Assembly: GCA_017416685.1 (NCBI GenBank)
Contig: JAFQBN010000004.1
Span: 1 to 64,000 of the forward strand
Direction: 5' to 3'
Length of the DNA stretch: 64,000 nucleotides
Origin: Oscillospiraceae bacterium
GTDB taxonomy: Bacteria > Bacillota > Clostridia > Oscillospirales > Oscillospiraceae
Shown here: positions 33,900 through 43,944 of the stretch, piece after piece
Layout of the letters: every line of letters begins with the position of its first letter
How positions within the stretch are numbered: the stretch's first letter is position 1
Notes under the pieces: model-generated
What the model was told of the DNA's origin: nothing
What the model saw: the letters and a program-made list of their open reading frames with translations, nothing else
Databases searched by the model: none
Position numbers and translations under genes: made by a program

Positions 33900-34321
33900 C
33901 TCAGATCCTCCAATCTCTTGTTCTCGCCGAGGGCGGCTACAGTCTGGACAAAGTCATTCATAGTGGCTGCAAACTTGGCGCCTTCGGCAGCAGATACCCA
34001 CTCCACGCGGGTGCGTTCCTTCTCGATGCCCAGATAGTCCAGCATGGAGAACAGCGCGGCCATACGGCGGCGGGTATAGTAATTGCCGGAGGTGTAGTGG
34101 CAGTCGCCGGGATGGCAGCCGCAGATGATCACGCCGTCAGCACCGCGCTGGAAGGCCCGCAGGATAAACATGGGGTTCACACGGCAGGAACAGGGCACGC
34201 GAATGATCTTCACTTCGGCGGGATAGGCCAGGCGGTTGTTGCCGGCCAGGTCCGCACCTGCGTAGGAACACCAGTTGCAGCAAAATGCAACGATCAAAGG
34301 CTTATACTCATTTACTTGCAT
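33887..34321 (-). CDS. mvhD: MvhD/FlxD-type [2Fe-2S] connector subunit
   Basis: A 144-residue subunit that links electron-input subunits to HdrA in methanogens and in FlxABCD-HdrABC complexes. The family pattern is intact: AFCCNWCSYAGADLAG, IIRVPCSCRVNPMFILRAFQRGADGVIICGCHPGDCHY. It overlaps both hdrA (10 nt) and the FlxC-like gene (13 nt), a sign of tight coupling. Without a hydrogenase in the operon, NAD(P)H through the Flx-like subunits is the likely donor. Confidence 0.93.
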   Translation of the reverse strand: MQVNEYKPLIVAFCCNWCSYAGADLAGNNRLAYPAEVKIIRVPCSCRVNPMFILRAFQRGADGVIICGCHPGDCHYTSGNYYTRRRMAALFSMLDYLGIEKERTRVEWVSAAEGAKFAATMNDFVQTVAALGENKRLEDLRCKK

Positions 34322-36306
34322 ATCGCGTCAACCTCCGCCATGATCTGGGAATTGGCAAAGCCCTTCAGGTCCATCGCGCCGGACGGGCAGGCAACGGTGC
34401 AGGCACCGCAGCCCTGGCACACAGCGGGATTGACCACCGCCACGCGCCGCACCTTGGTGGTGCGGTCAGGCATGCGGAATTCCTTCTCTTCGTAGCTGAT
34501 GGCACCGTAGGGGCAGACGTTTGCGCAGGAAGAGCAGCCGTTGCACATCAGCTCGTTGGAACCGGCCACGCAGGGGTTGCCGGTCAGCTTATCTTTGGCA
34601 AGCAGACCGATGACCTTGGAGGCCGCGGCACCGGCCTGAGACACGGTCTCGGGAATGTCCTTGGGACCCTGACAGGCACCGGACAGGAATACGCCGGCAG
34701 TGGGACTTTCCACGGGCCGCAGCTTGGGATGGGCCTCGGTAAAGAAATCGTTGGTGTCCATACTGGCAGTCAGCATAGTGGCCAGAGGACGGGCGGACTG
34801 ATCAGGCTCGATGGCTGCAGCCAGAACCACCAGATCCGCATCAATGTGCAGCTGCTTGTTGGCGATCAGGTCAGAGGCCTGGACCTTCAGCTTGTCGCCC
34901 TCAGGGGTGACCTTGCCCACCATGCCCTTGATGTACTTCACGCCGTACTCTTCCACCGCGCGGCGGTAGAACTCATCGAAGTTCTTGCCGGGGGTGCGCA
35001 CATCGATGTAGAACACGTACACCTCGGTATCGGGGTACTTGTCGCGGGTCAGCATGGCGTGCTTGGCGGTATACATGCAGCAGATCTTGGAGCAGTACTC
35101 CTTGCCCTTCTCGGCACAGGCGTCGCAGCGGGATCCCACGCACTGCACAAAGACAATGGTGTGGGGATGCTTGCCGTCGGAAGGACGCAGCAGCTTACCG
35201 GCAGAGGGACCGGCAGCGTTGGTCAGACGTTCAAACTCCAGAGAGGTGATAACGTCCTTGGACTGGCTGTACGCAAATTCATCGAACTTGTCCATACTGA
35301 TGGGATTGAAGCCGGTTGCCACCACGATGGCGCCGTACTTCTCCTGAATGAACTCGTCCTTCTGGGTGTAATCGATGGCGCCAGCAGCACAGACCTTGGC
35401 GCACACGCCGCACTTGCCGTTCTTGAGCATATTGCACGCATTGGGGTCAATGGTAGCAACCTTGGGAACAGCCTGGGCGAAGGGGATGTAGATGGCACTG
35501 CGGTTGTCCATGCCCAGATTGAATTCGTTGGGAACTTTCTTCATGGGACACTTTTCAAGACACGCGCCGCAGCCCGTACACACGTCTTCCTTGACGTAGC
35601 GGGCCTTCTTCTTGATGGTCACGTCGAAATTGCCCACAAAGCCGCTGACCTCGGTCACTTCGCTGTAAGAGAAGATGCGGATATTCTCGTTCTGCGCCAC
35701 GTCCACCATCTTGGGGGTCAGGATACAGGCTGCGCAGTCCAACGTCGGGAAAGTTTTGTCCAGTTGGGCCATCTTGCCGCCGATGGTGGGCTTTTTCTCC
35801 ACAATATCCACGGGGAAACCGGCGTCGGCAATGTCCAAAGCGGTCTGAATGCCCGCGATGCCGCCGCCGATAACCAGCGCCCGCTTGGTAACGGGAGACT
35901 CACCGGGAGTCAGGGGGGTATTCAGGTTGACCTTGGCAACGGCAGCCTTGCCCAAAATAACGGCTTTCTCGGTGCCGGTCATCATGTCTTTATGTACCCA
36001 GGAACACTGCTCGCGGATATTGGCGATCTCAACCATGTAGGGATTCAGGCCGGCAGCCGCCGCGGTCTTGCGGAAGGTGGCCTCGTGCATACGGGGAGAG
36101 CAGGAACACACCACAATGCCGGTCAGGTTATGCTCCTTCACAGCCTCCTTGATCATGTCCTGTCCCGCCTGAGAGCACATGTACTGATAGTCGGTGGAGA
36201 AGACCACGCCGGGTTCATTCTTCAATGCTTCCGCGACCGCCTTAACATCCACCGTACCGGCGATGTTGCTGCCGCACCAGCATACAAAGACACCTATTCT
36301 CTGCAT
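34312..36306 (-). CDS. hdrA: HdrA, flavin-based electron-bifurcating subunit
   Basis: Central FAD subunit of heterodisulfide-reductase-type complexes and the probable bifurcation site. 664 residues: N-terminal HdrA domain (VCWCGSNIAG at 9-17, VCSCSPRMHE), FAD motif VIGGGIAGIQTA at about 145, inserted ferredoxin motifs (CTGCGACLEKCP; CGVCAKVC) and C-terminal ferredoxin domain (CNGCSSCANVCP; CQGCGACTVACP). The first Cys pair reads C-W-C where C-H-C is common. It has no fused thioredoxin reductase or HdrA2-type duplication. Confidence 0.94.
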   Translation of the reverse strand: MQRIGVFVCWCGSNIAGTVDVKAVAEALKNEPGVVFSTDYQYMCSQAGQDMIKEAVKEHNLTGIVVCSCSPRMHEATFRKTAAAAGLNPYMVEIANIREQCSWVHKDMMTGTEKAVILGKAAVAKVNLNTPLTPGESPVTKRALVIGGGIAGIQTALDIADAGFPVDIVEKKPTIGGKMAQLDKTFPTLDCAACILTPKMVDVAQNENIRIFSYSEVTEVSGFVGNFDVTIKKKARYVKEDVCTGCGACLEKCPMKKVPNEFNLGMDNRSAIYIPFAQAVPKVATIDPNACNMLKNGKCGVCAKVCAAGAIDYTQKDEFIQEKYGAIVVATGFNPISMDKFDEFAYSQSKDVITSLEFERLTNAAGPSAGKLLRPSDGKHPHTIVFVQCVGSRCDACAEKGKEYCSKICCMYTAKHAMLTRDKYPDTEVYVFYIDVRTPGKNFDEFYRRAVEEYGVKYIKGMVGKVTPEGDKLKVQASDLIANKQLHIDADLVVLAAAIEPDQSARPLATMLTASMDTNDFFTEAHPKLRPVESPTAGVFLSGACQGPKDIPETVSQAGAAASKVIGLLAKDKLTGNPCVAGSNELMCNGCSSCANVCPYGAISYEEKEFRMPDRTTKVRRVAVVNPAVCQGCGACTVACPSGAMDLKGFANSQIMAEVDAICK

Positions 36307-36321
36307 TTGTCCTCTCCTCCT

Positions 36322-36711
36322 TTACTTGGTGTATTTGCGGAACGCGCTGACCAGCAGCTGCTGGGGCGTATCCTCGTCGATCATGGCGGGCACGTCGTTG
36401 GCCGTCATGTGGTTGGCACCCTGCTGACGGATAACAGCCAGCCGCACAGCCTCCACCAGCTTGGCGGGCTGAACGCTGCGGGGGCAGCGGTCGATACAGG
36501 CAAAGCAGGACAGACACTTGTACAGGCTTTTGGAGTTCAGCAGCGGCTCGATGTCCCCATTCTCCACCATGTTGACAAACTGGTGGGGATGGTACTCCAT
36601 CTCGTCATAGGCGGGACAGGTGGCGGAACACTTGCCGCAGCGCATGCACTTGCGCGGATTGACCCCGCTGATGCGGACGATCTCTTCCTGAAGATACTTG
36701 TTAGTTTCCAT
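36322..36711 (-). CDS. hdrC: HdrC iron-sulfur subunit
   Basis: A 129-residue ferredoxin-like subunit with CMRCGKCSATCP and CLSCFACIDRCP, the HdrC pattern. It bridges HdrA and HdrB. The soluble form, with no membrane cytochrome (HdrE) nearby. It overlaps hdrB by 11 nt. Confidence 0.94.
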   Translation of the reverse strand: METNKYLQEEIVRISGVNPRKCMRCGKCSATCPAYDEMEYHPHQFVNMVENGDIEPLLNSKSLYKCLSCFACIDRCPRSVQPAKLVEAVRLAVIRQQGANHMTANDVPAMIDEDTPQQLLVSAFRKYTK

Positions 36712-37495
36712 TTGTATCCTCCTTTACGCCCAGCGCCTCGGCCAGCAGCTCGGTGAAGTAGACCACGGGAATGTCCGCGCCGTTCTTCACCAGATTGTAC
36801 TTGCACAGAGGACAGGCCGTAATGATCATCTCAGCACCGGCGGCCTTGGCGTTACGGATGATGGCTTCGCTGTTCTTCCTTGCGGTGTCGGGACACTCCA
36901 CGGAAATATAGCCGCCGCAGCACTCGTTTCGCTTGGCGTAGACGATCGCTTCCGCGCCCAACGCCCGGATAAAATCCTCCATAATGGTGGGGTTTTCCGG
37001 ATCATCCATGTGCATTACGGTGTTGGGCCGCAGCAGCAGGCAGCCGTAGTAGGCGGCGATCTTCTTGCCCGCAAGGCTGTTGACAACAGCCTGCTTGACC
37101 TTGTCAAAGCCCACGATATCGCGCAGCATCTCCAAATAGTGATAGACCTCAGTCTCGCCGCAGTAGGGACCATCGGCACCCATATAGCGGTTGACCTTAT
37201 CGGCGAAGGCTGCGTTGGTCTGCATAGCGTGGTTGGTCTGCTTGATCACGTTATGACAGGCAGAGCAGACCGTCACCAGCGGCTGCCCCTTCTCCCCCGC
37301 ATCCTTCAGCGCACGCACAGAGGACAGCTTGGTGGCAACCTCGTCATTGGCGGTGGTGAACACGCCGCCGCAGCACTGCCAGTTTTCAATTTCTTCCAGC
37401 GCAACACCCAGAACTTCTGCCGCCCTGCGGGCGTACAGATCAAGGTCTCTGGCCTTGTTCTTCAGGGTGCAGCCCGGGAAATAACTAACCTTCAT
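36701..37495 (-). CDS. hdrB: HdrB, CCG-domain catalytic subunit
   Basis: In methanogens HdrB reduces the CoM-S-S-CoB disulfide at two non-cubane [4Fe-4S] clusters. Both CCG motifs are complete here: C9-C41-C42-C77-C80 and C153-C193-C194-C229-C232, with the usual spacings. 264 residues. The start is the ATG at 37495 (GGAGGT upstream); a TTG one codon earlier is less likely. Since CoM and CoB are absent from clostridia, the natural acceptor is unknown. In this operon a small thiol or disulfide, a DsrC-like protein, or direct transfer to FrdB are the options. Confidence 0.93.
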   Translation of the reverse strand: MKVSYFPGCTLKNKARDLDLYARRAAEVLGVALEEIENWQCCGGVFTTANDEVATKLSSVRALKDAGEKGQPLVTVCSACHNVIKQTNHAMQTNAAFADKVNRYMGADGPYCGETEVYHYLEMLRDIVGFDKVKQAVVNSLAGKKIAAYYGCLLLRPNTVMHMDDPENPTIMEDFIRALGAEAIVYAKRNECCGGYISVECPDTARKNSEAIIRNAKAAGAEMIITACPLCKYNLVKNGADIPVVYFTELLAEALGVKEDTNGN

Positions 37496-37510
37496 CAAAT
37501 TACCTCCGAT

Positions 37511-38887
<1,377 letters not shown>

Positions 38888-38921
38888 ACTCGATAACATC
38901 CTTTCTTCCATCTTCTTAAAT

Positions 38922-39863
38922 TCACATTTCAATGCTGTTGATAATTGCCTTCAGACACTCCGCACTCTTGTGCAGCGCCTTGACTTCCTCATCATTGAGG
39001 GGCAGCAGGATCTTGCCGTTGCTGCCCTTTTTGCCCACGATGGTCAGCAGGCTCAGACAAACGTCCTCGATCCCGTACTCTCCGTGGAGCATGGTGGAAA
39101 CGGTCAGGGTGGTGTCAATGCCGCTGAGCAGGCACTTGCACAGATGGCACACCGCCATGGTCACCGCGTAGAAGGTAGCACCCTTGCGCTGGATCACGGT
39201 AGCACCGGACTTGCGCACATAATTCTCTACCTCTTCAAAGTCAATGTCGGGATAATCCCCGCCGTTGTGAATGGCGTTCTTATAATCGCGGACAGGAACA
39301 TTGGAAATGTGCGCAATGGACCACGGCACAAACGAGGTATCGCCATGCTCGCCCAGCACATAGGCGTGGACGTTTTTCTCATTGATGTCATAGTATTCGG
39401 CAACGCGGGCGCGCAGACGCGCGGTATCCAGAATAGTTCCGGAGCCGATGATATGTTCTTCGGGAATACCGGAGATCTTATGGAACACATAAGTAAGCAC
39501 GTCCACCGGGTTGCTCACGATAATGTAGATCGCATTGGGCGCATATCTGACGATTTCTTTGGCAACCACCTTGAGCATGTTCACGTTGGTCTGGGCCAGA
39601 TCCAGACGGGATTGTCCGGGTTTTCTCGCCACGCCGGAGGTAATGATCACGATATTGGAGTCGACCGCATCGGCATATTCACCGGCATAGATGGATGCCG
39701 GATGGCTGAAGGGAACGCCCTGCTTGATGTCCATCGCCTCGCCACGGGCCTTCTCATCATTGATGTCGATCATCACGATCTCGGACGCGATGCCCATGAC
39801 CACCAGGCTGTACGCAATGGTGGACCCCACACTTCCGGCACCTACAACGGTAATTTTGTTCAT
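38922..39863 (-). CDS. mdh: LDH-fold malate dehydrogenase (predicted)
   Basis: NAD-dependent 2-hydroxyacid dehydrogenase of 313 residues. NAD motif VVGAGSVGSTIA is at 6-17. Catalytic residues are present: R86 (109 in LDH numbering), D146 (168), R149 (171) and H173 (195) in GEHGDTSF. The specificity loop reads SGVARKPGQSRLDL, so the position that is Gln102 in lactate dehydrogenases is Arg80 here; Gln102 to Arg is the change known to turn LDH into malate dehydrogenase. It is the first gene of the operon, with fumarase and fumarate reductase downstream. LDH remains the alternative, since residue 246 keeps the LDH-like Thr (RKGATFY). Confidence 0.8.
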   Translation of the reverse strand: MNKITVVGAGSVGSTIAYSLVVMGIASEIVMIDINDEKARGEAMDIKQGVPFSHPASIYAGEYADAVDSNIVIITSGVARKPGQSRLDLAQTNVNMLKVVAKEIVRYAPNAIYIIVSNPVDVLTYVFHKISGIPEEHIIGSGTILDTARLRARVAEYYDINEKNVHAYVLGEHGDTSFVPWSIAHISNVPVRDYKNAIHNGGDYPDIDFEEVENYVRKSGATVIQRKGATFYAVTMAVCHLCKCLLSGIDTTLTVSTMLHGEYGIEDVCLSLLTIVGKKGSNGKILLPLNDEEVKALHKSAECLKAIINSIEM

Positions 39864-40013
39864 ACTGTCTTCTCCTTTTCTACTTTCCATTTATTCCTGC
39901 GAAGAGACCGCTATACCATTCATACAGTCCGCACAATCAGTATGTCACTCCACACCGACCGGCCCGCCCGCAAAAACGGCCGCCCTCTTCATGGTCCACG
40001 CAATTTCTTATTC

Positions 40014-40031
40014 TTGTTAAATATTTAACAA
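40014..40031. promoter_or_regulatory. Perfect Rex operator upstream of the mdh-fumC-hdr-flx-frd operon
   Basis: TTGTTAAATATTTAACAA matches the Rex consensus TTGTTAA-N4-TTAACAA at every specified position; with its flanks it forms a 20-bp perfect palindrome (40013-40032). It lies 151 bp upstream of the mdh ATG, and rex is in the same window. Confidence 0.88.
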
Positions 40032-40230
40032 GTTTGGGTTTAATTTTAACGCACAAATTGTGCGTTTACACCACTTGGTATCCAATTAAACCACTTCGCC
40101 CTATTCCCTCACATTACATCCTGTTTATTCTATCATTTTTCGCCATTAAAAGCAATAGCAATTCCGGGTTTTTTGCTTTTATTTTTTTGGTACACCCGCA
40201 TCCTCTTCCCCCGAGCCGCACCCACGAAAA

Positions 40231-40260
40231 CAGAGGCAGAGAGAAATCTCTCTGCCTCTG
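40231..40260 (-). terminator. nfnAB terminator
   Basis: A 14-bp perfect stem CAGAGGCAGAGAGA with a 2-nt centre, followed by TTTT on the minus strand, 15 bp after the nfnB stop. Confidence 0.85.
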
Positions 40261-40274
40261 CGGCTTTTGCGTGT

Positions 40275-41690
40275 TTACTTGCTCAGATATTCGTCAATTG
40301 CCTTGGCCGCGGTTTTACCGGCTCCCATGGCGGAAATAACAGTGGCCGCTCCGGTGACGGCATCGCCGCCGGCATAGACGCCGCTGCGGGATGTCAGTCC
40401 ATCCTCATTGACTACGATACCGCCTCTGCGGTTGACCTCAAGCCCCTCGGTAGTAGACTTGATCAGGGGGTTGGGAGATGTGCCGATGGACATGACCACG
40501 GTATCCACGTCCAGTTCAAACTCACTGCCGGGGATCTCCACGGGACGTCTTCTGCCTTTCTCGTCGGGTTCGCCCAGCTCCATACGGATGCACTTCATAC
40601 CGGTCACGAAACCGTTCTTGGGATCCCTGGGATCTTCAGGATTGTGGTAACCGAGGATCTCAGTGGGGTTGCACAGGAGCTTAAACTCGATTCCCTCTTC
40701 CTCGGCGTGTTCTACTTCCTCACGGCGGGCGGGCAGCTCCTCCATGGAGCGGCGGTACACGATGTACACAGTCTCGGCACCCAGACGCAGAGCGGTGCGG
40801 GCAGCATCCATAGCCACATTGCCGCCGCCCACGACAGCCACCTTGCCACCCTTCATAATGGGGGTATCGGGGTTATCCAGATAGGCCTTCATCAGGTTGC
40901 TGCGGGTCAGGAACTCGTTGGCGGAGTAGACGCCGCTCAGCGCCTCGCCGGGGATGCCCATAAAGTTGGGCAGACCGGCGCCGGAACCTACAAACACAGC
41001 CTCGTAACCCATGTCGAACATCTCGTCGATGGTCAGGGTCTTGCCGATGACCACATTGGTCTCGATCTTGACGCCCAGCTTGGTCAGGGTGTCGACCTCC
41101 TTGGCTACGATAGCCTTGGGCAGACGGAACTCGGGGATTCCGTAGACCAGAACGCCGCCGGCAGTATGCAGCGCCTCGTACACAGTGACCTCGTAGCCCT
41201 TCTTGGCCAGATCGCCGGCGCAGGTCAGACCGGAGGGACCGGAACCCACGATGGCCACACGGTGACCGTTGCTCTCGGGGCGGACAGGCTCATCCTTGCA
41301 GTAGGTATTGTGCCAGTCGGCCACAAAGCGCTCCAGCCGGCCGATGCCGACAGACTCGCCCTTCACGCCGCGGATGCACTTGGCCTCGCACTGGGTCTCC
41401 TGAGGGCAGACACGGCCGCAGACAGCAGGCAGAGAGGAGGACTTGCTGATGACCTGATAGGCCCCCTCAAAGTCGCCCTCCCGGATCTTTGCAATAAACT
41501 CAGGGATGTGTACCTTAACGGGGCAGCCGTCCACACAGGGCATATTCTTGCAGTTCAGGCAGCGCAGCGCCTCGTCAATGGCCGCTTCCTCGCTGTAGCC
41601 CAGAGCCACTTCATCAAAATTATGGGCACGGACCTTGGGGTCCTGCGTGGGCATGACGTTGCGCTGGGGAGACATATTTGCCGTTGCCAT
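40275..41690 (-). CDS. nfnB: NfnB, large subunit of NADH-dependent ferredoxin:NADP+ oxidoreductase
   Basis: Bifurcating transhydrogenase subunit of 471 residues, similar to the glutamate synthase small chain. N-terminal cluster Cys lie in CLNCKNMPCVDGCPV and AVCGRVCPQETQCEAKC. FAD is bound at VAIVGSGPSGLTCA and NADP(H) at VAVVGGGNVAMDAARTA. The C-terminal GGDAVTGAATVISAMGAGK is the family ending. The start at 41690 has AAGGAGG upstream and follows nfnA by 1 nt. A stand-alone GltD is the alternative, but the NfnA gene just upstream and absence of gltB favour Nfn. Confidence 0.92.
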   Translation of the reverse strand: MATANMSPQRNVMPTQDPKVRAHNFDEVALGYSEEAAIDEALRCLNCKNMPCVDGCPVKVHIPEFIAKIREGDFEGAYQVISKSSSLPAVCGRVCPQETQCEAKCIRGVKGESVGIGRLERFVADWHNTYCKDEPVRPESNGHRVAIVGSGPSGLTCAGDLAKKGYEVTVYEALHTAGGVLVYGIPEFRLPKAIVAKEVDTLTKLGVKIETNVVIGKTLTIDEMFDMGYEAVFVGSGAGLPNFMGIPGEALSGVYSANEFLTRSNLMKAYLDNPDTPIMKGGKVAVVGGGNVAMDAARTALRLGAETVYIVYRRSMEELPARREEVEHAEEEGIEFKLLCNPTEILGYHNPEDPRDPKNGFVTGMKCIRMELGEPDEKGRRRPVEIPGSEFELDVDTVVMSIGTSPNPLIKSTTEGLEVNRRGGIVVNEDGLTSRSGVYAGGDAVTGAATVISAMGAGKTAAKAIDEYLSK

Positions 41691-41691
41691 T

Positions 41692-42546
41692 TCAGTGCGC
41701 CTCCTTCTTGAACAGGTTGCAGGTTTCCTCGTGAGCGTGGCGCTCGAAGGGGAAATACATTCTGCCGCGGGACATAGCCTCGTCGAAGTCCACCTCATAG
41801 CCGTTGAAGTCGGGGCCATCCACGCAGGCAAACTTGGTCACCTTCTCACCGTTCACGTTCAGGGTCAGGCGGCAGCCGCCGCACATGCCGGTACCGTCGA
41901 TCATAATGGGGTTCATGGACACGGTAACAGGGACCGCAAAAGGCTTGGCTGCGGCGACAACGAATTTCATCATGATCAGCGGACCGATGGTGATGATCAT
42001 GTCGAACTTTTCACCGTTTTCCAGCATTTGCTTCAGGGGTACGGTGACGTTGCCGTGTTCGCCGTAAGAGCCATCATCACTCATAACGCGCAGGGTATCG
42101 GAACAGGCCTTAAACTCATCCTCCAGAATGACCAGATCCTTGTTTCGGAAACCGATGATACTGGTGACCTCAGCGCCCATCTCGTGCAGCGCCTCGGCAA
42201 TGGGCATGGCAATGGCACAGCCAACGCCGCCGCCAACGATACAGACCTTCTTCAGGCCGTCCAGATGGGTGGCGGTACCCAGAGGACCCACGAAGTCCTG
42301 CAGACAGTCGCCCGCCATCTTGTGGGACAGCTTCTCGGTGGTGGAACCAACGATCTGGAAAATGATCTTCACCGTACCCGCCTGCTTATCCACACCGGCG
42401 ATGGTCAAGGGGATGCGCTCGCCCATCTCGTCCACCCGCAGAATGATAAACTGACCGGGCTTGGCCTTGTTCGCAACGAGAGGCGCTTCCACCTGAAGCT
42501 GAACAACAGTCGGGTTCAGTGCTTTTCTGTCAACAATTCTATACAT
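41692..42546 (-). CDS. nfnA: NfnA, small FAD/NAD-binding subunit of the bifurcating transhydrogenase
   Basis: A 284-residue ferredoxin-reductase-like subunit. The FAD segment is ERIPLTIAGVD (PL-S/T type), the NAD segment KVCIVGGGVGCAIAMPIAEAL, and the C-terminal [2Fe-2S] Cys are in MCGGCRLTLNVNGEKVTKFACVDGP. It starts with MYRIVDRKALNP, typical of NfnA and PyrK-like proteins. Promoter candidate at 42639-42667 on the minus strand. Confidence 0.92.
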   Translation of the reverse strand: MYRIVDRKALNPTVVQLQVEAPLVANKAKPGQFIILRVDEMGERIPLTIAGVDKQAGTVKIIFQIVGSTTEKLSHKMAGDCLQDFVGPLGTATHLDGLKKVCIVGGGVGCAIAMPIAEALHEMGAEVTSIIGFRNKDLVILEDEFKACSDTLRVMSDDGSYGEHGNVTVPLKQMLENGEKFDMIITIGPLIMMKFVVAAAKPFAVPVTVSMNPIMIDGTGMCGGCRLTLNVNGEKVTKFACVDGPDFNGYEVDFDEAMSRGRMYFPFERHAHEETCNLFKKEAH

Positions 42547-42638
42547 AATATGCCTCCATTCACATTTTGGCACCAACTTATGCGCCGCAGCACGCAAAGG
42601 TACATAATGATCTTACCATTCCTCTGCACTGATTTTGA

Positions 42639-42667
42639 ATGATAGCATTTTTCGTCAATAAATTCAA
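42639..42667 (-). promoter_or_regulatory. Candidate nfnAB promoter
   Basis: On the minus strand TTGAAT-N17-TATCAT, about 93 bp upstream of the nfnA ATG. Confidence 0.5.
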
Positions 42668-42765
42668 CCCATTTTCTAAGGAAAATAGCAATTTATTCTT
42701 ACTCCGGCAAAATTATAAAGTAAAAGAGCGGCATCCCTTAATCGTCTGCCGCCCTCTGAACAAGC

Positions 42766-43482
42766 TTATTTCATTTCCATCCGCTCCCGCAGATGGTCTA
42801 CTGCTCTGCGTTCCAACCGGGAAACCTGCACCTGTGACACGCCTACCACACGGGCGACGCTGCTTTGGGTCAGGCCTTTGTAATAGCGCAGCAGCAGCAC
42901 CTTTCGTTCCTGCTCCGGCAGCTGTTCCATGGCCCGGTGCAGCACCATGCGCTCCACCAGCCGTTCCTCCATGCCGTCGTCGCCCAGCATGCTCTCAAGT
43001 GTCAATCCGTCCCCTGTCTCCATCTGCAGGGAGGCTACCGGCTCTACCGCCGTTTCCGCCGCGGCGATCTCCTCCGGCTCAAGGCCGGTCTGTTCCGAAA
43101 GCTCCGACAGGGTGGGTTCCCGCCCTAAACTGCTTTGCAGCCTGCTGCGCGCCGCCCGGATGGCCATGGCCCGTTCCTTCACCCCGCGACTGACTTTGAC
43201 CGCACCGTCATCCCGCAGAAAGCGGCGGATCTCCCCCGCGATCTTCGGCACGGCGTAGGTGGAAAACTGGGTACCAAAGGCCGTGTCATACCCGCGCACA
43301 GCTTTAAGAAAACCAAGGCAGGCCAGCTGATACAGGTCATCCGGGTCAACGCCCCTGCCGTAGTAGCGGCGCACGATAGACCACAGCAGCCCCGCATTCT
43401 CCTGCAGCACCTGCTCACAGGCCCGATTGTCTCCCTCTTTTGCCGCTCGCAGCAGCTCCGGGGCAGAGGTCGTGCCGCTCAT
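42766..43482 (-). CDS. sigF: RNA polymerase sporulation sigma factor sigma-F
   Basis: First forespore-specific sigma factor. 238 residues: region 2 (NAGLLWSIVRRYYGRGVDPDDLYQLACLGFLKAVRGYD), region 3 (EPTLSELSEQTGLEPEEIAAA) and region 4 (LTQSSVARVVGVSQVQVSRLERRAVDHLR). Its start overlaps the spoIIAB stop by 4 nt, the classical spoIIA order that separates it from the paralogue sigma-G. Confidence 0.96.
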   Translation of the reverse strand: MSGTTSAPELLRAAKEGDNRACEQVLQENAGLLWSIVRRYYGRGVDPDDLYQLACLGFLKAVRGYDTAFGTQFSTYAVPKIAGEIRRFLRDDGAVKVSRGVKERAMAIRAARSRLQSSLGREPTLSELSEQTGLEPEEIAAAETAVEPVASLQMETGDGLTLESMLGDDGMEERLVERMVLHRAMEQLPEQERKVLLLRYYKGLTQSSVARVVGVSQVQVSRLERRAVDHLRERMEMK

Positions 43483-43925
43483 CTGCCCCCCGCCCGGCGG
43501 CAGATCCGCTTTTTCATGGTCACCGTAGTACCCTTGCCGGGCATTGACCGCACCCGCAGATTGTCCATAAAGCTCTCCATAATGGTAAATCCCATGCCGG
43601 CCCGTTCCTCGCCGCCGGTACTGAACATGGGTGTCCGGGCCTGCTCCACGTCGGCAATGCCAACGCCCCAGTCACGAATGACCATCTCCAGCACGTTGTC
43701 CTCGTAAAGCTTCAGCTTCATGGACACCTTTCCGATGGTGTCCGGGTAGGCGTGGACGATGGCGTTGGTCACCGCCTCGCTGACCGCGGTTTTGATGTCA
43801 TTGACCTCGTCCAGCGTGGGATCAAGCTGGGCGGCAAAGCACGCCGCCACCGTCCGGGCAAACCCCTCGTTTGCCGAGCGGCTGGGAAAGTCGATATTGA
43901 CCTGATTGCTCGCTTTCGTGCGCAT
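43479..43925 (-). CDS. spoIIAB: Anti-sigma-F factor and serine kinase SpoIIAB
   Basis: GHKL-type ATPase that holds sigma-F inactive and phosphorylates SpoIIAA. 148 residues. N box EAVTNAIVHAYP, then the ATP-binding DWGVGIADVEQARTPMFSTGGEERAGMGFTIMESFMD. Start at the ATG at 43925, with GAGGAGG upstream; the longer frame runs into spoIIAA. Confidence 0.96.
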   Translation of the reverse strand: MRTKASNQVNIDFPSRSANEGFARTVAACFAAQLDPTLDEVNDIKTAVSEAVTNAIVHAYPDTIGKVSMKLKLYEDNVLEMVIRDWGVGIADVEQARTPMFSTGGEERAGMGFTIMESFMDNLRVRSMPGKGTTVTMKKRICRRAGGR

Positions 43926-43944
43926 TATGTATCTTCCTCCTCTC

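Larger units (their letters stand above)
39864..40274. other. 411-bp intergenic control region upstream of mdh
   Basis: No gene recognised. On the mdh side: a leader of about 150 bp, the perfect Rex operator (40014-40031) and a second palindrome (AACGCACAA-A-TTGTGCGTT at about 40049-40067). On the nfnB side lies the nfnB terminator (40231-40260). The mdh promoter could not be fixed with confidence. Confidence 0.7.

Noticed and set aside
34285-36756. 823-codon plus-strand frame opposite hdrA and hdrC
   Set aside because: Shadow of the Cys-rich hdr genes with low-complexity Gly/His/Leu content and no family motifs.
38922-39863. Plain lactate dehydrogenase
   Set aside because: Arg at the 102-equivalent position and the operon with fumarase and fumarate reductase favour malate; LDH kept only as an alternative.
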